Positions 44,125 through 52,889 of a stretch of DNA of 64,000 bases are shown piece by piece. Every line of letters starts with the position of its first letter. Position 1 is the first letter of the stretch. The DNA is taken from the NCBI RefSeq assembly GCF_027853965.1, contig NZ_JAQGLB010000027.1, forward strand, positions 30,814 through 94,813, written 5' to 3'. A program made the translations under genes and the position numbers. A model generated the notes under the pieces. The model was given only the letters and a program-made list of their open reading frames with translations. It had not been told where the DNA came from and did no database searches. Source of the stretch: Saccharopolyspora indica. GTDB taxonomy: Bacteria > Actinomycetota > Actinomycetes > Mycobacteriales > Pseudonocardiaceae.

Positions 44125-44703
44125 GTGACGGAGATGGCGGCGGCGCCCGAGGTTTTTCGGCAGGCAGTTGCCACGTTGACGTCGGCCCGCCCGCGAGCGG
44201 AGATCGAGCTCTCCGAGGTCGGCCCGCCCAAGCGGCTCGCGCCCTGGGCGCACGCGCTGGCGGCGGAGGCCAACGGCCCGGCGGGCGAGCTGGCCACCGC
44301 TCGGCTGGTCCTGCTGCACGACCCGGAGGGCCAGGAGGCGTGGGACGGCGTCCTGCGGCTCGTGGTGTACCTGCGGGCCGAGCTGGACCCGGAGCTGGCC
44401 ACCGACCCGCTGCTGCCCGCGGTCGGCTGGTCGTGGCTCACCGATGCGCTCGAAGGCTCCGGGGCGGCGTGGACCGCGCTCGGCGGCACGGTGACCCTGA
44501 CGTCCTCGGCCCGCTTCGGCGACATCGCGGGCCCCTCCCGCAGCCACGATCTGGAGCTGCGGGGGTCGTGGACGGCCACCGACGCCGATCTGGGGCCGCA
44601 CGCGGCGGCGTTCCACGAGCTGATGGCGAGCGCGTCGGGACTGCCCCCGGAGGGCGTGTCGATGCTCGGCCGTCCGTCGAACGGCGTTGCGCCGCGCGAC
44701 TGA
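44125..44703 (+). CDS. DUF3000 domain protein
   Basis: 192 residues, no membrane segment. The conserved features EIELSEVGPPKRLAPWAHAL and GWSWLTDALE identify DUF3000, an actinobacteria-specific family found between hemE and RNase D genes (Rv2680 position). Function unknown; linkage to heme genes is positional only. Here a LuxR-type regulator is inserted between it and the RNase D gene. Confidence 0.88.
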   Translation: MTEMAAAPEVFRQAVATLTSARPRAEIELSEVGPPKRLAPWAHALAAEANGPAGELATARLVLLHDPEGQEAWDGVLRLVVYLRAELDPELATDPLLPAVGWSWLTDALEGSGAAWTALGGTVTLTSSARFGDIAGPSRSHDLELRGSWTATDADLGPHAAAFHELMASASGLPPEGVSMLGRPSNGVAPRD

Positions 44704-45108
44704 TCCGGTTTCGTCCGATCACCGGCTGTATCCGCCGATTGCGGCGCGTAAGGTGCAGCGACAAGCCCACTGCGCGACACGCCGAAGCCGCGTTTTCATT
44801 CGCGAAGTTCCGCCAGGGGCCGCGAAACGGTTGATTGTGCAAGTTTTTCACGATACGCATTCATGTTACGTCGATTGGCCACGCTCCGACGTTACGCCGA
44901 TTGCGGATAGTCACCCGAAAGTGCGATGTGATCATGGTCGGGTCACAACTCGATCGGGATAGATACCCGATTGATCGTCCCGCTGACCCGCTTGGGCGGT
45001 TACGCTGCCACCCGACGACACCACTTTCGGTCGATCAGTGGCGCGGCTGATTGGTCGAGAGTCCCGGTGCCGGTCGGGGGGCACGACCGACTCCAGGGAG
45101 GTAGTGAC
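44704..45108 (+). other. Long AT-richer regulatory region before the LuxR-type gene
   Basis: This 405-base gap is less GC-rich than its surroundings, mainly 44780-44990. It holds AT-rich patches (TTGATTGTGC near 44831; AAGTTTTTCACGATACG) and an inverted repeat ATCGGG-ATAGATA-CCCGAT near 44952-44970. Short reading frames here lack ribosome sites and conserved character. It is most likely a complex promoter with a long leader. Confidence 0.5.
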
Positions 45109-45825
45109 GTGGCTGCCGTCGGCTTAGGTCAGGCCGCTCGAACCACGCCCGCCGGCACCTTGCCGGCCAACATGGTCCCGCACCCGCGGGAAGAGCTGTT
45201 CACGGTGCTCGTGGTGGACGACCATCCGCTGCTCCGGGAGGCAATCGCCGCCCGGTTGCTGCAGATGGGCGCCGGCACGGTGCACGAGGCCGCATCGATG
45301 GCCGAGGCCAGGGCTCGCGCTCTGGCCACCGGTCCGTGCGACCTCGCGATCCTCGATCTCGGGCTTCCGGACGGGACCGGTATCGAACTGGTCACCGAAC
45401 TCCGGAGCCAGGGATGGCCTCGGATCGTGGTGCTCGCATCGTCCGATGACCCGTACGCGGTACGGGCCGCCTTCCAAGCAGGTGCGCAGGCGTACCTGCT
45501 GAAGTCGGCCTCGCCGATGGTGGTCACCGACGGCGTGCGCCGCGTGCTCGACGGCGGGGTGTACGCCGACCCCAGCGTGGCGCCGGTGCTTGCCGCCGGT
45601 ACCCGCGTGCCGGGGACGGACAACACCCCTCGCGAGCTGTCCGGGCGAGAGGTCGAAGTTCTCCAGTTGGTGGCCGACGGCCGTTCCAACAAGGAGATCG
45701 GTGAGGCCCTCAACCTCTCCGCGCTCACGGTGAAGAGCCACCTGTCGCGGATAGGGCGCAAGCTGGGCACCGGCGACCGGGCGCAGATGGTCGCGCTGGC
45801 CATGCGGGCCGGCGTGATCCGCTGA
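45109..45825 (+). CDS. NarL/LuxR family response regulator
   Basis: 238 residues. Receiver domain (31-150) has Asp37-Asp38, the phosphoacceptor Asp83 in ILDLGLPDG, and Lys in LLKSAS; the output is a LuxR HTH (175-230: LSGREVEVLQLVADGRSNKEIGE-type motif). The usual Thr/Ser is the Ser of LASSDD. No sensor kinase is adjacent, so it is an orphan. GTG start with AGGGAGG seven bases upstream. The preceding 405 bases suggest elaborate control of its own expression. Confidence 0.9.
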   Translation: MAAVGLGQAARTTPAGTLPANMVPHPREELFTVLVVDDHPLLREAIAARLLQMGAGTVHEAASMAEARARALATGPCDLAILDLGLPDGTGIELVTELRSQGWPRIVVLASSDDPYAVRAAFQAGAQAYLLKSASPMVVTDGVRRVLDGGVYADPSVAPVLAAGTRVPGTDNTPRELSGREVEVLQLVADGRSNKEIGEALNLSALTVKSHLSRIGRKLGTGDRAQMVALAMRAGVIR

Positions 45826-45907
45826 TCCGGACGCCGAAGCACCTGTACCGGAGCGGTCGGCCCGACGAGCTCGGTCGGAGTGGCCCCACGGAGCGGACCA
45901 AAGCACG

Positions 45908-45913
45908 TAAGGT
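45908..45913 (+). promoter_or_regulatory. Possible near-leaderless -10 element for the RNase D gene
   Basis: TAAGGT lies nine bases before the GTG at 45923, giving a predicted leader of at most three bases. The spacing is looser than at the other leaderless genes. Confidence 0.35.
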
Positions 45914-45922
45914 CTGATAGCC

Positions 45923-47176
45923 GTGGAAGCTGCAAGCCCCGAGACCGTCGGGTCCGACCGCCCGGAACCGGTGTTGTTGACCGAACCCGCCGACGGCGTG
46001 CCGCCGGTGGTGGACACGCCGGCGGCGCTGGACGCCGCCGCGACCGCGCTCGCCGCGGGCACCGGACCGGTGGCCGTGGACACCGAGCGAGCTTCGGGAT
46101 ACCGCTACTCCCAGCGCGCCTACCTGGTGCAACTGCGCCGCGAGGGCGCTGGGACCGTGCTGGTGGACCCGATCGCACTGGGCGGTGAGCTGGATCCGCT
46201 GGTGCCGGCGCTGGCCGGCACCGAGTGGGTGCTGCACGCCGCCTCGCAGGACCTGCCCTGCCTGGCCGAGCTGGACCTGCGCCCGGCGAAGCTGTTCGAC
46301 ACCGAGCTGGCCGGCCGGCTGGCCGGGTTCGAGCGCGTTTCGCTCGGCGCCCTCGTGGAGCGCATGCTCGGGTACCGGCTGGAGAAGGGGCACAGCGCGG
46401 CCGACTGGTCGCGGCGCCCGCTCCCCCAGGACTGGCTCGTCTACGCCGCGCTCGACGTCGAACTGCTGACCGCGCTGCGCGAGGCGATGCACGACGAGCT
46501 GGTCAAGCAGGGCAAGCTCGACTGGGCGCTGGAGGAGTTCGAGGCGGTCCGCACCGCCGAACCCGCACCGCCGCGCGCCGAACCGTGGCGCCGCACGTCG
46601 GGCATCCACCGGGTGCGCAACCCGCGCCAGCTGGCCGCGGTCCGCGCGCTGTGGCAGACCCGCGACAAGTTCGCCCGCGAGCGCGATCTCGCACCGGGCC
46701 GGGTGCTGCCCGATTCCTCGATCGTCCAGGCCGCGCAGGCCGGGCCGAAGACCGAGGCCGACCTGGTCGCGCTGCCGGTGTTCGGCGGCAGGCAGCAGCG
46801 GCGCCGGGCTTCGATGTGGCTGCAGGCGCTGCGCTCGGCTCGCCGTCTGGAGAACGACGAGCTGCCTTCGCCGTCCTCCGCCCACGAGGGTCCCCCGCCG
46901 ACCAACCGGTGGGCCGACCGCGATCCGGACGCGGCCGCGCGGTTGTCCGCGGCGCGCGCCGCGCTGTCGGAGATCGCCGAGGCCAACCAGCTGCCGGTGG
47001 AGAACCTGCTGCTGCCGGACCTCGTCCGGCGCACCTGCTGGAGCCCGCCCGAGGACCGCGGCCTCGCCGCGGTGACCGCGCTGCTGCGCGAGAAGGGCGC
47101 CCGCGAGTGGCAGCTGGAGCTGACGGCGGCGGCCATCACCGAAGCGCTCCAGGCCACGGCACCTGCCGCGGAGTGA
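45923..47176 (+). CDS. rnd: Ribonuclease D-like 3'-5' exonuclease with HRDC domain
   Basis: 417 residues. DEDD exonuclease residues are visible: Asp and Glu in VAVDTERASG, Asp in ASQDLPCLAEL, and YAALDVELLTAL. An HRDC domain (VRNPRQLAAVRALWQTRD, then LPDSSIVQAAQAGP) and a C-terminal extension follow. It trims tRNA or other RNA 3' ends. Position corresponds to Rv2681, next to the dxs gene once the fad operon and two-component system are taken out. Confidence 0.9.
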   Translation: MEAASPETVGSDRPEPVLLTEPADGVPPVVDTPAALDAAATALAAGTGPVAVDTERASGYRYSQRAYLVQLRREGAGTVLVDPIALGGELDPLVPALAGTEWVLHAASQDLPCLAELDLRPAKLFDTELAGRLAGFERVSLGALVERMLGYRLEKGHSAADWSRRPLPQDWLVYAALDVELLTALREAMHDELVKQGKLDWALEEFEAVRTAEPAPPRAEPWRRTSGIHRVRNPRQLAAVRALWQTRDKFARERDLAPGRVLPDSSIVQAAQAGPKTEADLVALPVFGGRQQRRRASMWLQALRSARRLENDELPSPSSAHEGPPPTNRWADRDPDAAARLSAARAALSEIAEANQLPVENLLLPDLVRRTCWSPPEDRGLAAVTALLREKGAREWQLELTAAAITEALQATAPAAE

Positions 47177-47270
47177 GCCGCCACGGCGGAACGGGCCGGT
47201 GTCGAGGATGATCGACAGCGTCGGCGGGCGCGCGATCAGCATGTGAGACACCCGACAGGGGTGGGCGTGT

Positions 47271-47289
47271 GGTTACCGGCGGGTAATAA
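47271..47289. promoter_or_regulatory. TTACCG-type operator 1 before fadA
   Basis: GGTTACCGGCGGGTAATAA contains TTACC/GGTAA arms. With the second box 31 bases further on it brackets a TAGAGT hexamer (47294-47299) that could be the -10 element. Confidence 0.55.
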
Positions 47290-47301
47290 GCGCTAGAGTG
47301 C

Positions 47302-47318
47302 GGTTACCGGCCGGTAGT
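47302..47318. promoter_or_regulatory. TTACCG-type operator 2 before fadA
   Basis: GGTTACCGGCCGGTAGT contains the perfect palindrome TACCGGCCGGTA, 54 bases before the fadA start. It matches the box upstream of the 3-hydroxybutyryl-CoA dehydrogenase gene (11762-11775). Confidence 0.6.
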
Positions 47319-47370
47319 CTCCGCGCGGACCCGGCCGAGCACCATCCACCAAGCCAGTGAGGAGCACGCC

Positions 47371-48615
47371 GTGGCCGCACCTGCGTCGGCACCCGCCGAC
47401 AGCCGCAGCCGCCCAGCGGTTCGGGACGTGGTCTTCGTCGACGGCGTACGCACGCCGTTCGGCAAGGCCGGTTCCAAGGGCATCTACGCCGAGACCCGCG
47501 CCGACGACCTCGTCGTCAAGGTCATCCGGGAGCTGCTGCGGCGGCACCCGGAGCTGCCGCCGGAGCGCATCGACGAGGTCGGCATCGCCGCCACCACCCA
47601 GATCGGCGACCAGGGCCTGACCATCGGCCGCAGCGCCGCGCTGCTGGCCGGCCTGCCCAAGTCGGTCCCGGGCTTCGCCATCGACCGGATGTGCGCGGGC
47701 GCCATGACCGCGGTGACCACGATCTCCAGCGGCATCGCCTTCGGCGCCTACGACGTGGCGATCGCGGGCGGCGTCGAGCACATGGGCAACCACCCGATGG
47801 GCGAGGGCGTCGACCCCAACCCGCGGTACGTGTCCGACAAGATCGTCGACCCGACCGCGCTGATCATGGGCTCCACCGCGGAGAACCTGCACGACCGGTT
47901 CCCGACGCTGACCAAGGAGCGCACCGACGCCTACGCGGCCCTGAGCCAGCAGCGCTACGACGAGGCGCTGCAGGCCGGCAAGATCACCCCGGACCTGGTG
48001 CCGGTGTCCACCCGCTCCGCCGAGCAGGGCTGGGGCCTGGCCACCACCGACGAGCCGCCGCGCCCGGGCACCACCACCGAGGCGCTGGCCGGGCTCAAGA
48101 CGCCGTTCCGCCCGCACGGCCGGGTCACGCCGGGCAACGCGGCCGGCCTCAACGACGGCGCCACCGGCTGCCTGCTGGCCGACGCCGACACCGCCGCCGA
48201 GCTGGGCCTGCCGGTCGGCATGCGGCTGGTCGGCTACGCCTTCGCCGGTGTCGAGCCGGAGGTCATGGGCGTCGGACCGGTGCCGGCCACCGAGAAGGCG
48301 CTGGAGCGCGCCGGGCTGAGCATCGACGACATCGGCCTGTTCGAGATCAACGAGGCCTTCGCCGTTCAGGTGCTGGCCTTCCTGGAGCACTTCGGCATCG
48401 CCGACGACGACCCGCGGGTCAACCCGTGGGGCGGCGCGATCGCCTGCGGTCACCCGCTGGCCTCCTCCGGCGTGCGGCTGATGACGCAGCTGTCCCGGCA
48501 CTTCGCCGAGCACCCCGAGGTCCGCTACGGCATCACCACCATGTGCATCGGCTTCGGCATGGGCGGGACGGTCATCTGGGAGAACCCGAACTACAACGCA
48601 GGAGGCGAGCAGTGA
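47371..48615 (+). CDS. fadA: Acetyl-CoA acyltransferase (thiolase)
   Basis: 414 residues. Acylated Cys in DRMCAGAMTAV, His in CGHPLASSG and the second Cys in CIGFGMGGTV are all present, along with NEAFAVQ. This is the degradative thiolase of beta-oxidation, releasing acetyl-CoA. GTG start with TGAGGAG seven bases upstream. The stop overlaps the fadB start (GTGA), so the two subunits of a trifunctional complex are made together. Confidence 0.95.
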   Translation: MAAPASAPADSRSRPAVRDVVFVDGVRTPFGKAGSKGIYAETRADDLVVKVIRELLRRHPELPPERIDEVGIAATTQIGDQGLTIGRSAALLAGLPKSVPGFAIDRMCAGAMTAVTTISSGIAFGAYDVAIAGGVEHMGNHPMGEGVDPNPRYVSDKIVDPTALIMGSTAENLHDRFPTLTKERTDAYAALSQQRYDEALQAGKITPDLVPVSTRSAEQGWGLATTDEPPRPGTTTEALAGLKTPFRPHGRVTPGNAAGLNDGATGCLLADADTAAELGLPVGMRLVGYAFAGVEPEVMGVGPVPATEKALERAGLSIDDIGLFEINEAFAVQVLAFLEHFGIADDDPRVNPWGGAIACGHPLASSGVRLMTQLSRHFAEHPEVRYGITTMCIGFGMGGTVIWENPNYNAGGEQ

Positions 48616-50708
48616 CCGAATTCGCCGCGCTGTTCCCGGACGAGGTGGTCACCAAGGCGCACACCCGCCTCGTGGACGTCCCCGGCCTGTCCGGCAAGCT
48701 CGCGCTGATCACCATCGACAACGGCCACGACCACACCCGGCCGTCCACCTTCGGCCCCGGCGGGCTGGAGAGCCTGAACGCCGCGCTGGACGAGGCGTTC
48801 GCGGCCGAGCCCGCGGCGATCGCGGTCACCGGCAAGCCGTTCATCTTCGCCGTCGGCGCCGACCTGTCGGGCATCGGCCGGATCACCGAGCGCGAGCACG
48901 CGCACCTGATCGCCAAGACCGGTCACGACGTGTTCCGCAGGCTGACCGAGTCGAAGATCCCGACCTTCGCGTTCGTCAACGGCGCGACGCTGGGCGGCGG
49001 TCTGGAGCTGGCGCTGTCCTGCCACTACCGGACGGTGTCGAAGTCCGCGGGCATGGTCGCGTTCCCGGAGTGCTTCCTCGGCCTGTTCCCGGGCTGGGGC
49101 GGCACCCAGCTGCTGCCGAACCTGATCGGTCCGGACGCCGCGGTGACCGTGATCATCGAGAACGCGCTCAGCCAGAACCGGATGCTCAGCCCGAAGAAGG
49201 CCAAGGGCCTGGGCATCTTCGACGAGCTGCTGGACAGCCCCGACTTCATCGAGGAGTCGATCCGCTGGGCGGTCCGCGTGATCAACGGCGAGCAGGCCGT
49301 GTCGCGCCCGGAGATCGACCGCGGCAAGGGCTGGGACGACGCGGTGGCCCGCGCCAAGGGCATCGTCGAGTCCCGCACGCACGGCGCCTCCCCCGCCGTG
49401 ACCAAGGCCGTCGAGCTGATCGAGCTGGCCCGCGGCAACGACCTCGACGCCGGCTACGCGGCCGAGACCGAGGCGCTGGCCGACGCGCTGATGTCCGACG
49501 AGCTGCGCTCCGGGCTGTACTCGTTCGACCTGACCCAGAAGCGCGCCAAGCGGCCGGCCGGTGCGCCGGACAAGTCGCTGGCCCGCGAGGTCAAGAAGGT
49601 CGGCGTGGTCGGCGCCGGTCTGATGGCCGGGCAGCTGGCGCTGCTGTTCGTGCGCCGCCTGGAGGTGCCGGTGGTCATCACCGACATCGACCAGGAGCGC
49701 ATCGACCGCGGCGTGGCCTACATCCACGGCGAGATCGACAAGCTGGCCGCCAAGGGCCGCCTGTCGCCGGACGCGGTGAACAAGCTCAAGGCGCTGGTCA
49801 CGGGCTCGCTGGACAAGGCGGCGTTCGCCGACGCCGACTTCGTCATCGAGGCCGTGTTCGAGGAGATGTCGGTCAAGCAGCAGGTGTTCGCCGAGCTGGA
49901 GCAGCACGTCTCCGCCGAGGCGATCCTGGCGACCAACACCTCGTCGCTGTCGATCACCGAGATGGCCTCGAAGCTGCAGCACCCGGAGCGGGTCGTCGGC
50001 TTCCACTTCTTCAACCCGGTCGCGGTCCTGCCGCTGCTGGAGGTCGTGCGCGGCGAGCGGACCGACGACGCGGCGCTGGCCACCGCGTTCAAGGTCGGCA
50101 AGCAGCTGAAGAAGTCCAGCGTGCTGGTCAAGGACGCCCCGGCGTTCGTGGTCAACCGGCTGCTGACCCGCTTCATGGGCGAGGTCATCGCGACCGTCGA
50201 CGAGGGCACCCCGTTCGAGGTCGCCGACAACGCCCTGGAGCCGCTGGGCCTGCCGATGACCCCGATGGTGCTGCTGCAGCTGGTCGGCCCGGCGGTCGCC
50301 CAGCACGTCAACGAGACGATGCACGCGGCCTACCCGGACCGCTTCGGCATCAGCGCCAACATGCAGCGCTTCGTCGAGGCCCGCAAGGCCGCGGTGTGGA
50401 CCACCGACGACTCCGGCGAGCAGGTCGTCGACCCCGAGGTCGCGGCGCTGTGGGAGCAGGGCGACAAGCCGTCCACCTCCGAGGAGGTCCGCGACCGCGC
50501 GCTGAACGCGCTGGCCGAGGAGATCCGGATCATGCTCGACGAGGGCGTGGTCGCCGAGGCGCAGGACATCGACCTGTGCATGCTCCTCGGTGCGGGCTGG
50601 CCGTTCTGGCTGGGCGGCATCACGCCGTACCTGGACCGGGCGGGCATCTCGGAGAAGATCAACGGCAAGCGCTTCCTCGACCCGGGCGTGGCATCGGTCC
50701 CCGCCTGA
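48612..50708 (+). CDS. fadB: Fatty-acid oxidation complex alpha subunit (enoyl-CoA hydratase/3-hydroxyacyl-CoA dehydrogenase)
   Basis: 698 residues. The N-terminal enoyl-CoA hydratase domain (about 20-300) has GADLSGI, ATLGGGLELALSC and PECFLGLFPGWGGT with its catalytic Glu. The NAD domain begins near 330 (VGVVGAGLMAGQLALLF) with NTSSL and catalytic His in FHFFNPVAVLPLLE; the C-terminal domain is complete. Gly-to-Ala in GLMAGQ is common in this branch. GTG start with CAGGAGG upstream. A terminator and a family C hairpin follow. Confidence 0.94.
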   Translation: MTEFAALFPDEVVTKAHTRLVDVPGLSGKLALITIDNGHDHTRPSTFGPGGLESLNAALDEAFAAEPAAIAVTGKPFIFAVGADLSGIGRITEREHAHLIAKTGHDVFRRLTESKIPTFAFVNGATLGGGLELALSCHYRTVSKSAGMVAFPECFLGLFPGWGGTQLLPNLIGPDAAVTVIIENALSQNRMLSPKKAKGLGIFDELLDSPDFIEESIRWAVRVINGEQAVSRPEIDRGKGWDDAVARAKGIVESRTHGASPAVTKAVELIELARGNDLDAGYAAETEALADALMSDELRSGLYSFDLTQKRAKRPAGAPDKSLAREVKKVGVVGAGLMAGQLALLFVRRLEVPVVITDIDQERIDRGVAYIHGEIDKLAAKGRLSPDAVNKLKALVTGSLDKAAFADADFVIEAVFEEMSVKQQVFAELEQHVSAEAILATNTSSLSITEMASKLQHPERVVGFHFFNPVAVLPLLEVVRGERTDDAALATAFKVGKQLKKSSVLVKDAPAFVVNRLLTRFMGEVIATVDEGTPFEVADNALEPLGLPMTPMVLLQLVGPAVAQHVNETMHAAYPDRFGISANMQRFVEARKAAVWTTDDSGEQVVDPEVAALWEQGDKPSTSEEVRDRALNALAEEIRIMLDEGVVAEAQDIDLCMLLGAGWPFWLGGITPYLDRAGISEKINGKRFLDPGVASVPA

Positions 50709-50721
50709 CCTGAGTGAGCTG

Positions 50722-50758
50722 AAGCGGGGCCGGGGCGATGTGCGCCCCGGCCCCGCTT
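50722..50758. terminator. Terminator after fadB
   Basis: AAGCGGGGCCGGGGC and GCCCCGGCCCCGCTT form a perfect 15-bp stem with a short loop, 14 bases after the fadB stop, followed by family C copy C3. Confidence 0.85.
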
Positions 50759-50768
50759 CGCGCGTGAG

Positions 50769-50820
50769 GTGCCCGTGAGCGGTTTGGGGTGCTATAGCGC
50801 CCCAAACCGCTCACGGGCAC
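50769..50820. repeat. Family C hairpin, copy C3 (perfect)
   Basis: A 52-bp inverted repeat with perfect 21-bp arms (GTGCCCGTGAGCGGTTTGGGG at the left) around TGCTATAGCG. It is the most symmetric of the three copies and lies between the convergent fadB and histidine kinase genes. Confidence 0.85.
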
Positions 50821-50986
50821 CCGCCACCAAAACTCAGGTGCTACCAAAGCGGCTGAGGTGGGGTATCGCTGGCCGGGTGGATCTCCTTGGTAGCGCGATA
50901 TTTCCGAGTGATCACATCGGGCTTCTACCCGTAGTTTCGGGACACGCGCTGACCGGCTTTATCGCCTGTGGCGGGAAACTCCGCCG

Positions 50987-52132
50987 TCAGGGCGCGGCGG
51001 GGAGCTGGATCGTGACCGCCAGGCCCCCGGTGGGGAGGGATTCGGCGCTGACGCGGCCGTGATGGGCCTTCGTCGCCGCTTGGACGATGGACAGGCCCAG
51101 GCCGGCTCCGCTGCGGGCGGTTCGTTCGACGCCTGCGCGGCGGAACGGTTCGAAGAGGGATTCCACCTGCTCCGGCGGGATCATCGGGCCGGAGGACGCC
51201 ACCAGCAAGGTTGTCCACTGCGGATCGCTGCCGATGGAGATCCGCACCCAGCCGCCGTCGGCGTTGTGCCGCACCGCGTTCTCCAGCAGGTTGCCCGCCA
51301 CCCGCTCCAGCAGCGCCGGATCGCCCACCGCGAAAGCCGGTTCGCCGCTGCACTCCACCTGCAACCCGCGCTGGCGGACCTCGGGCTCCACCGCGCGCCG
51401 CGCGCGCCCCACCACTTCGGCGAGGTCCACCGGTTCGCGCACCGCCAGTTCGACGCCTTCCGTGCGCGCCAGCAGGAGCAGCGCCTCCACCAGCCGCTCC
51501 GCGCGGGCCGTGGCCTCGCGGACCACCTCGGCCATCCGGCGCAGCTCCGCTTCGTCGGCGTCCGGGTCCGACAGCGTGACCTCCAGCTCGGTGCGGATCA
51601 CCGACAGCGGTGTGCGCAGTTCGTGGCTCGCGTTGGCCACGAAGCGGCGCTGGGAGTCGAAGGCCGCCTGCAACCGGTCGAGCATCTCGTCGAAGGTGTC
51701 GGCCAAGCGGGCCACCTCGTCGCGCGGGCCGCTCAGCGCGATCCGCTCGTCCAGCGACTCCGCCGAGAGCCGCCGCGCGGTCGCGGTCACCTCGTGCAGC
51801 GGCCGCAGCACCCGCCCGGTCACCGTCCACGCCAGCAGCGCGGCGGCCAGCACCACGGCCACGAAGGCTCCGCCGCCGATCAGCAGGACCTGCTGGCGCG
51901 CGGAGTCGCGCAGCGCCTCGCTCAGCAGCGGCGCGGGCACGTCGACGCCGTGCACCCGCACCACCGTGCCGTCCGGCAGCTGCGGCACCGCCGCCACCAC
52001 GTTGCCCACCAGCACCCAGCCGAGCCACAGCAGCAGCCCGCTGACCACCGCGACCAGCCCGGTCGACAGCAGCGTCAGGCGGAGCCGGAGACCGGGGCCG
52101 CGGCGGGAGAACGACCGGGCGGCGGTGCGCAT
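50987..52132 (-). CDS. Sensor histidine kinase
   Basis: 381 residues. Two membrane helices (about 17-43 and 82-106) flank a short extracellular loop; a HAMP segment follows. The H-box is ASHELRTPLS, the N-box NLLENAVRHN, and the G-box GAGLGLSIV. The short sensor loop suggests sensing of membrane state or a partner protein. The ATG is four bases after the response regulator stop. Confidence 0.93.
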   Translation of the reverse strand: MRTAARSFSRRGPGLRLRLTLLSTGLVAVVSGLLLWLGWVLVGNVVAAVPQLPDGTVVRVHGVDVPAPLLSEALRDSARQQVLLIGGGAFVAVVLAAALLAWTVTGRVLRPLHEVTATARRLSAESLDERIALSGPRDEVARLADTFDEMLDRLQAAFDSQRRFVANASHELRTPLSVIRTELEVTLSDPDADEAELRRMAEVVREATARAERLVEALLLLARTEGVELAVREPVDLAEVVGRARRAVEPEVRQRGLQVECSGEPAFAVGDPALLERVAGNLLENAVRHNADGGWVRISIGSDPQWTTLLVASSGPMIPPEQVESLFEPFRRAGVERTARSGAGLGLSIVQAATKAHHGRVSAESLPTGGLAVTIQLPAAP

Positions 52133-52136
52133 CCGG

Positions 52137-52823
52137 TCAGTCCCGCGCGTGCTCGGCGCGCCCCGCCGACGGCACGCGGTAGCCGGAGCCGACCACGGTC
52201 TCGATGATGCCCGGCTCGCCCAGCTTCTTGCGCAACGTCATCATCGTGACCCGCACCGTCGTGGTGAACGGGTCGGCGTTCTCGTCCCAGACCCGTTCCA
52301 GCAGCTCCTCGGAGCTCACCACCGCACCGCCCGCCGACAGCAGGACTTCCAGGACGCCGAGCTCCTTGCGGGTCAGCTCGATCTCGCCGTCACCGCGGCG
52401 GACCGTGCGCCGGGCCGGGTCCAGCTCCAGCTCGTGCGCGGTGAGCAGCGGCGGCTGGGCCGGAGTCGCGCGCCGGCCCAGCGCCCGCACGCGGGCCACC
52501 AGCTCGGCGAAGGCGAACGGCTTGGCCAGGTAGTCGTCGGCCCCCAGGGACAGCCCGGCGACCCGGTCGGCGACCGTGCCGCTCGCGGTGAGCATCAGCA
52601 CCCGCGTGAGCGCACCCGAGCTGATCAGCTGCCTGCACAGCTCGTCGCCGGACATGCCGGGCAGGTCGCGGTCGAGCACCACGACGTCGTAGCGGGTGAT
52701 CGACGCCTTCTCCTGGCCGCTCTCGCCGTCGTAGGCGACGTCGACGGCCATCCCGTCCCGCCGCAACCCCCGGGCGACCGCGTCGGCCAACGGCTTCTCG
52801 TCCTCGACGACCAGGATTCGCAC
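52137..52823 (-). CDS. OmpR-family response regulator
   Basis: 228 residues. Receiver: VVEDEKPL, phosphoacceptor Asp in VVLDRDLPG, Thr in MLTASG and Lys in LAKPF. Winged-helix output ends VVGSGYRVP. GTG start with GAAGG close upstream; an upstream extension of 16 codons is open but would enter the hairpin. It is the partner of the kinase encoded next. Target genes are unknown; autoregulation is usual. Confidence 0.92.
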   Translation of the reverse strand: MRILVVEDEKPLADAVARGLRRDGMAVDVAYDGESGQEKASITRYDVVVLDRDLPGMSGDELCRQLISSGALTRVLMLTASGTVADRVAGLSLGADDYLAKPFAFAELVARVRALGRRATPAQPPLLTAHELELDPARRTVRRGDGEIELTRKELGVLEVLLSAGGAVVSSEELLERVWDENADPFTTTVRVTMMTLRKKLGEPGIIETVVGSGYRVPSAGRAEHARD

Positions 52824-52843
52824 GCCTTCACCCTGCCACAGCG

Positions 52844-52881
52844 GTGAGCGGCGATGGTGCTCGACGACCATCGCCGCTCAC
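52844..52881 (-). terminator. Terminator after dxs
   Basis: GTGAGCGGCGATGGT and ACCATCGCCGCTCAC form a perfect 15-bp stem with an 8-base loop, nine bases past the dxs stop codon on the minus strand and 21 bases upstream of the response regulator start. Confidence 0.85.
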
Positions 52882-52889
52882 GACGTGGT

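Noticed and set aside
44835..45050. Small plus-strand open frame in the region before the LuxR gene
   Set aside because: No ribosome binding site, atypical codon use and overlap with likely promoter sequences.
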